The position numbers were made by a program, and so were the translations under genes. DNA of 9,994 bases. Origin: Rhodospirillales bacterium (GTDB taxonomy: Bacteria; Pseudomonadota; Alphaproteobacteria; SMXQ01). The notes beneath the pieces were generated by a model that saw nothing but the letters and a program-made list of their open reading frames with translations, was not told the DNA's origin and searched no databases. This document shows positions 6,351-9,994 of this stretch, in pieces. Within the stretch, counting starts at the first letter, position 1. The number at the start of each line of letters is the position of its first letter. The stretch spans positions 1 through 9,994 of the forward strand of contig JAHEKA010000054.1 in NCBI GenBank assembly GCA_024638585.1. Direction: 5' to 3'.

Positions 6351-7211
6351 TTGAGATTGATTTCCTATTCTACGGACGGTGCCGCCGGCGTCGGCGTCAT
6401 GGTGGATGAGACCGGTTTCGTGGCGCTTGCCGAGGCGGCGCCCGATCTGCCCGGCACGATGCGCGGCCTGCTGGCGCTCGACGATGGCCTGGCGCGGGCC
6501 GCGGATGCGACCGCCGGCAAATCCGCGACCCACGACATTGGTGACGTGACCCTGGACGCCGTGGTGCCCGACGCGGCCGCCATCTGGTGCGCCGCGCTCA
6601 ACTATTCGGCCCATCAGGAAGAGGTCGGGCGCGGGCGCTCGGAATATCCTGAGATCTTTCTGCGCACCAATGCATCCGTGGTCGGCCATCTCCAGCCCCT
6701 GGTGGCGCCCTACGGGCCGGGGGTGACGCGCTATGACTTCGAAGGCGAGCTGGTCGCCATCATCGGCAAGGGCGGGCGTCACATCGCCGAAGGGGACGCG
6801 CTCGACCATGTCGCGGGCTACGCCGTCGGCAACGAAGGCTCGGTGCGCGATTACCAGCGCCACAACCGGCAATACGGCATCGGCAAGAATTTCAATTCGT
6901 CGGGCAGCGTTGGCCCCTGGATGATGACGTCGGACGAGTTCGGCGACCCCTATGCCGCCACCGTCACCACCCGATCCGGCGGCGTGGAAAAACAGAACTG
7001 CTCGATCGGCCTGATGCTGGCGAAGATCGAAGAGATCATCGCCTATGCCTCAAAGGGCTATGACTTCCAGCCCGGCGACATGATCTTCACCGGCACGCCG
7101 GCCTCCTTGCCCGACACGGTCAAGCTGATGGAGCCGGGGGACACGGTAGAGATCGAGGTCACCGGCCTCGGCACCCTGGTCAATCCGGTGATCAAGGGCG
7201 ATCCGGCCTAG
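6351..7211 (+). CDS. Fumarylacetoacetate hydrolase (FAH) family protein
   Basis: The family covers metal-dependent C-C hydrolases, decarboxylases, isomerases and hydratases of ring-cleavage products. From TTG 6351 the product has 286 residues, normal for the single-domain group. A short N-terminal region leads to the FAH domain at about residue 78 (CAALNYSAHQEE). The first two metal ligands are in YDFEGELV (E131, E133). The third usually lies in an NDxSxRDxQ-like motif, but here it reads NEGSVRDYQ, placing E162 where Asp is normal. KNFNSSG, GPWM and FTGTPASLP complete the fold. No signal peptide is present, so it is cytoplasmic. It has its own promoter and ribosome site and is not tightly coupled to glk. 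A terminator follows 33 bases after the stop. The exact reaction is unknown; a 2-keto acid or diketone hydrolase is the broad expectation. The long open frame upstream (5451-6350) is an Arg/Pro-rich shadow of glk. Confidence 0.9.
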   Translation: MRLISYSTDGAAGVGVMVDETGFVALAEAAPDLPGTMRGLLALDDGLARAADATAGKSATHDIGDVTLDAVVPDAAAIWCAALNYSAHQEEVGRGRSEYPEIFLRTNASVVGHLQPLVAPYGPGVTRYDFEGELVAIIGKGGRHIAEGDALDHVAGYAVGNEGSVRDYQRHNRQYGIGKNFNSSGSVGPWMMTSDEFGDPYAATVTTRSGGVEKQNCSIGLMLAKIEEIIAYASKGYDFQPGDMIFTGTPASLPDTVKLMEPGDTVEIEVTGLGTLVNPVIKGDPA

Positions 7212-7243
7212 GCTTTTTTTCCCGCGCCAAGGCGGAAGAAGTC

Positions 7244-7282
7244 GCGGCGCTTCCCGGTGTCCCGGGGAGCGCCGCCTTGTTT
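7244..7282. terminator. Strong hairpin terminator between convergent genes
   Basis: A 14-bp stem pairs 7244-7257 with 7262-7275, with one G-U wobble (7252/7267) and loop TGTC. On the plus strand it is followed by CTTGTTT. It starts 33 bases after the FAH-family stop and ends 24 bases before the amidohydrolase stop. It probably stops transcription from both sides, although the minus-strand side has only a loosely T-rich tail (GACTTCTTCC). Confidence 0.75.
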
Positions 7283-7298
7283 CGGCATCTTGTGCGGC

Positions 7299-8510
7299 CT
7301 AGTTCAGGCCAAGCTTGTAAATGTCGTTGACGTTGTCGCGGCCGAGCTTGCGCTTGACCTCGGGGGCGATGCCCTCGCAATTGGCTTCGAAGATCGATTC
7401 CGAGCGCGGCCAGGTCGTCTGGAAATGCGGGTAATCGCTCGACCAGTAGAAATTGTCCTTGCCGTAATAGTCGGTGGTCAGCACCGTCGAGCGGCTGTCC
7501 TCGAAATCGATATAGACGTTCTCGCGCAGGTATTCCGACGGCCAGCGCTGGTTTGTATTGCGGTCCCGGTCGTAGGTGGCCTGGCGGCCGACCCGGTAGT
7601 CGACCGATTCGACCACCGCGGCCGCGTCCGCCATCTGGAATTCGGAACAGCAGACCTTGAGGCTGGGATAGCGGTCGAACACGCCGGAGAAGATCAGGTT
7701 GGACACGAAGGCCCAGGCCGCCATCGGGCCGCCGAAGCGGTTGCCTTCGAACTCCGAGCGGATGACGTATTCCCGCGGGTCTTCCTTGCGCTTGGCCATG
7801 CCGTGGAGCTTCATCGACCGCCCCTGGCTGGAATTCGAATGCACCGTCAGCGGGATGTCGAGCTCCACCGCGGTCTGCCATAGCGGCTCGTAGATCGGCT
7901 CATAATAGCCCGAGCCGATGATCGTGGTGGGCAGGTGCACCGTCTTGCAGCCGCGCTTGACGTAGTCCTTCATGTCCTCGACCGCGGTGTCCACGTCGAG
8001 GATCGAGATCATCGGCGCCGGGAAGATGCGCTTGGGCGCATAGCTCGCGAAATCGAGGATCCATTCGTTATAGGAGCGGAAGATCGAGCGCTGCAGCTTG
8101 GCGTCCTCCAAATGGTAGTTGTAGCGCGCCCAGCTGGCGAAGATGATCATGGCCTCGACATTGTCGCGGTCGAGCGCCTGGCAATAGGCGGCGGGCTCCC
8201 AGTCCTCCTTATGGTCCTCGTAGCGGTAGTTCTCGCGGAAGTCGGAGACCAGCTCCTTGAAGCCTTCGGCGTCGTTGTAGATCTCCATGTTCTTGCGGCC
8301 TTCGGGCTTGTCGACCACGTGGCCGAGGGAGAAATAGCCGACCCGCATGGGTTCAAGCCCCTCCATCATGAACCACAGCCCCTTGCCGAGGCCGTCGGGA
8401 TTCTCCACCACCCGGGGCGCGTCTTCGCCGTATTCCTGCTGGCAGCGCAGGAAGGCATCGGAATGCTCCGTGATATGGCAATCGCCGGAGATCAGCTTGT
8501 AGTCGAGCAT
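7299..8510 (-). CDS. Amidohydrolase-2 family metal-dependent hydrolase or decarboxylase
   Basis: The 403-residue protein matches the amidohydrolase-2 (COG2159, ACMSD-related) TIM-barrel group. It opens with ISGDCHITEHSD, where D10, H12 and E15 form the altered N-terminal metal motif common in this subfamily. Further barrel histidines are H192 (TVHLPT) and H224 (TVHSNS), and the late strand gives SSDYPHF with D359. It is likely a zinc- or manganese-dependent cytoplasmic enzyme, since no signal peptide is present. Known relatives decarboxylate aromatic acids or hydrolyse ring-derived compounds; the substrate here is not readable. The start is ATG at 8510, with GGGAGGA 5 bases upstream on the minus strand. 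The frame stays open to 8624 but the extra 38 residues have no family character and cross the promoter. It is convergent with the FAH gene and divergent from the TctC gene. Confidence 0.9.
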   Translation of the reverse strand: MLDYKLISGDCHITEHSDAFLRCQQEYGEDAPRVVENPDGLGKGLWFMMEGLEPMRVGYFSLGHVVDKPEGRKNMEIYNDAEGFKELVSDFRENYRYEDHKEDWEPAAYCQALDRDNVEAMIIFASWARYNYHLEDAKLQRSIFRSYNEWILDFASYAPKRIFPAPMISILDVDTAVEDMKDYVKRGCKTVHLPTTIIGSGYYEPIYEPLWQTAVELDIPLTVHSNSSQGRSMKLHGMAKRKEDPREYVIRSEFEGNRFGGPMAAWAFVSNLIFSGVFDRYPSLKVCCSEFQMADAAAVVESVDYRVGRQATYDRDRNTNQRWPSEYLRENVYIDFEDSRSTVLTTDYYGKDNFYWSSDYPHFQTTWPRSESIFEANCEGIAPEVKRKLGRDNVNDIYKLGLN

Positions 8511-8515
8511 GGTCT

Positions 8516-8522
8516 TCCTCCC
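8516..8522 (-). promoter_or_regulatory. Ribosome binding site for the amidohydrolase gene
   Basis: On the minus strand GGGAGGA ends 5 bases before the ATG at 8510. It settles the start against an upstream in-frame extension reaching 8624. Confidence 0.7.
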
Positions 8523-8550
8523 GAGGTATCGTTTTTTTGTATTGCCGGAA

Positions 8551-8578
8551 ATTCTACCCCACTTGGCGGCAATCACAA
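8551..8578 (-). promoter_or_regulatory. Sigma70-like promoter for the amidohydrolase gene
   Basis: On the minus strand TTGTGA (8578-8573) is followed after 16 bases by TAGAAT (8556-8551), matching 4 of 6 and 5 of 6 consensus positions. Transcription would start near 8544, about 34 bases before the ATG. The leader includes a run of seven A (8538-8532). Confidence 0.45.
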
Positions 8579-8623
8579 TCGGTCCGTTGCCTCGGGATTC
8601 CGGATGTGTGGTCGGATCCGCCA

Positions 8624-8637
8624 ATGGGATGACCCAT
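8624..8637. repeat. Small dyad in the divergent intergenic region
   Basis: ATGGG-ATGA-CCCAT is a 5-bp inverted repeat with a 4-base centre. It lies between the two candidate divergent promoters, where a shared operator would be expected. It is short enough to be chance. Confidence 0.25.
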
Positions 8638-8657
8638 GGTTTGATCCTGTGCTAGCA

Positions 8658-8686
8658 TTGTAGCGGCTTTCAATTGATCGTAGAAC
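8658..8686 (+). promoter_or_regulatory. Weak promoter candidate for the TctC gene
   Basis: TTGTAG (8658-8663) and TAGAAC (8681-8686) are spaced 17 bases apart, with 3 of 6 and 4 of 6 consensus matches. Position and spacing are right for the gene at 8730, but the boxes are poor. Confidence 0.25.
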
Positions 8687-8729
8687 GCGCCGTCACAGGC
8701 GCTCGTAACCGCAGGGAGGTTCAGGGAAA

Positions 8730-9994
8730 ATGCGTCCAAACATTGCAAGAACCATTTCGCTCAGCACCGTCGCCGCCGTGATGGGGTTGATGGGAACTGC
8801 CGCTTCGCCGGCGCTGGCCGACGCGATCAGCGATTTCTACAAGGGCAAGCGGATGACCTTGTTCGTCGGCTCCGCGCCGGGCGGCGGTTATGACCGGTAC
8901 GGCCGCCTCATGGGGCGCCACATCTTCCGACACGTCCCCGGCCAACCCAGCCTGGTGGTGAAGAACATGCCGGGGGCGAGCGGTCTGGTGCTGGCCGGGC
9001 ATATGTATGCCAAGGCCAGCCGCGATGGGCGGGAAATCGCCGGGTTGCACAACACCGTGGTTACCCAGGAGATCCTGGGCCGGGGCGCGCGTTACAAGTC
9101 GGTCGAATTCAACTGGCTGGGGTCCGTCAACCAGTTGACGACGACCTGCATCGCGTCCCAGCATGCCCAGGTCAAATCCTGGCCGGACGCCAAGAAGATG
9201 CGGCTGGTGGTCGGTGGCACCGGCGCCGATTCCTCGTCCACCAACCTGGTGCCGGCCTTCCTCAAGACGCTGACCGACGCCAAGATCAAGATCATCAAGG
9301 GCTATCCGTCCACCACATCGGTGATCCTGGCGATGCAGCGCAAGGAGGTCGAGGGGCTGTGCGGCATCGGCTGGGACAGCCTCAAGGCCCAGGCGTTCAA
9401 TCTGATCCGCGATAAGAAGATCAACATCATCATCCAGGTCGCCGCCAAGAAGCACCCGGAGCTCAAGGGTGTTCCCTTCGTCATGGATATGGCGAAATCG
9501 GCCGACGACGTCCGCGTCCTGGAATTCCTGGTCGCGCGTCAGTACATGGGCCGGCCCTATACGGCGCCGCCCAAGGTGCCGGCCGCCCGCGTCGCGGCAT
9601 TGCGTGCGGCGTTCGATGCGACCATGAAGGATCCGAAATACATCGCCGACGCCAAGCGGGTGCGCACCCCGCTGTCGCCGATCGACGGCAAGGAGGTCAC
9701 GCGCCACATCAAGAGCCTGTTCGCGACGCCCAAGTCGGTCATCAATCGGGCCAACGAGGCGACCAAGCTGAAAAAGGGCGACGTGTCCAAGGCCAAGCTG
9801 ACCTGGCTTTCGGTCAAGGGCACGAAGATCGATCGCATCAAGAAGCGCAACATCTTCTTCAAGGACGGCGGCAAGACCGTCCGGGCCTCGGCACGGCGGG
9901 CCAAGATCTACATCGACGGCAAGAAGGTCAAGCGCAAGGCGCTCAAACCCGGCATGGTGTGCGACATCACCTATCTCGGCCACAAGGACGCGGC
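8730..9994 (+). CDS. TctC/BUG-type periplasmic solute-binding protein with C-terminal extension (3' partial)
   Basis: This is the substrate-binding component of a tripartite tricarboxylate transporter, which captures organic acids in the periplasm. ATG 8730 follows GGGAGG (8714-8719) by 10 bases. Residues 1-30 form a signal peptide with cleavage after SPALA30. The mature protein shows the BUG pattern: VGSAPGGGYDRYGRLMGRH near the N terminus, then KNMPGASGLVLAG, AKASRDGREI and KGYPSTTSVILAMQRKEVEG. C140 and C211 may form a disulfide. The family fold normally ends near residue 335-340. Here the frame continues at least to residue 421, where the window ends with two bases of the next codon. The extra segment (342-421) is very basic (about 18 Lys and 6 Arg) and beta-rich, with IYIDGKKVKRKALKPGMVCD near its end. 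No membrane components (TctA, TctB) are visible; they could lie downstream. The ligand is unknown. Confidence 0.88.
   Translation, partial: MRPNIARTISLSTVAAVMGLMGTAASPALADAISDFYKGKRMTLFVGSAPGGGYDRYGRLMGRHIFRHVPGQPSLVVKNMPGASGLVLAGHMYAKASRDGREIAGLHNTVVTQEILGRGARYKSVEFNWLGSVNQLTTTCIASQHAQVKSWPDAKKMRLVVGGTGADSSSTNLVPAFLKTLTDAKIKIIKGYPSTTSVILAMQRKEVEGLCGIGWDSLKAQAFNLIRDKKINIIIQVAAKKHPELKGVPFVMDMAKSADDVRVLEFLVARQYMGRPYTAPPKVPAARVAALRAAFDATMKDPKYIADAKRVRTPLSPIDGKEVTRHIKSLFATPKSVINRANEATKLKKGDVSKAKLTWLSVKGTKIDRIKKRNIFFKDGGKTVRASARRAKIYIDGKKVKRKALKPGMVCDITYLGHKDA

Noticed and set aside
7214..7220. Run of seven T directly after the FAH-family stop codon as a terminator tail
   Set aside because: No stable hairpin precedes it on the plus strand. 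The convincing terminator is the 14-bp stem at 7244-7275.
8721..9983. 420-codon minus-strand open frame at the right end
   Set aside because: Antisense shadow of the TctC gene, which has a signal peptide, ribosome site and clear family motifs on the plus strand.

Overview
The window is GC-rich and densely coded, with strongly G/C-ending codons. Gene content and order look like an alphaproteobacterial chromosome, possibly Rhodospirillales-like. That placement rests on composition and family resemblance only, with no phylogenetic marker in the window. I see no RNA genes, insertion sequences, CRISPR arrays or phage genes.

Layout. Positions 1-229 hold the possible tail of an upstream gene and an upstream gap. 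Positions 230-1186 encode an exported SAM-dependent methyltransferase with a C-terminal beta-rich domain. Positions 1321-6273 are a tightly packed plus-strand block: trehalose-6-phosphate phosphatase (otsB), a cytoplasmic GH15 glycoside hydrolase, trehalose-6-phosphate synthase (otsA) and glucokinase (glk). The first two junctions are 4-bp ATGA overlaps and the third is a 5-nt gap. Positions 6351-7211 encode a fumarylacetoacetate hydrolase (FAH) family protein with its own recognisable promoter. A strong hairpin terminator at 7244-7282 separates it from a convergent minus-strand amidohydrolase-2 family gene (7299-8510). A 219-bp divergent region follows, then a plus-strand periplasmic substrate-binding protein of the tripartite tricarboxylate transporter (TctC/BUG) type that runs off the end.

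How the genes fit together. OtsA makes trehalose-6-phosphate from UDP-glucose and glucose-6-phosphate, and OtsB dephosphorylates it. A GH15 enzyme acting as trehalase could split trehalose to glucose, and Glk would return glucose to glucose-6-phosphate. The block may therefore encode both arms of trehalose turnover plus glucose salvage. The last three genes (FAH hydrolase, amidohydrolase/decarboxylase, TctC) suggest uptake and breakdown of a small organic or aromatic acid, but no substrate can be named.

The most unusual points are: a basic, beta-rich extension of at least 80 residues on the TctC protein; a methyltransferase with an export signal carrying a twin-arginine; a Glu in place of the usual third metal-binding Asp in the FAH protein; and a 14-bp perfect palindrome filling the promoter spacer of the FAH gene. 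I did not find a clearly new multi-gene system.
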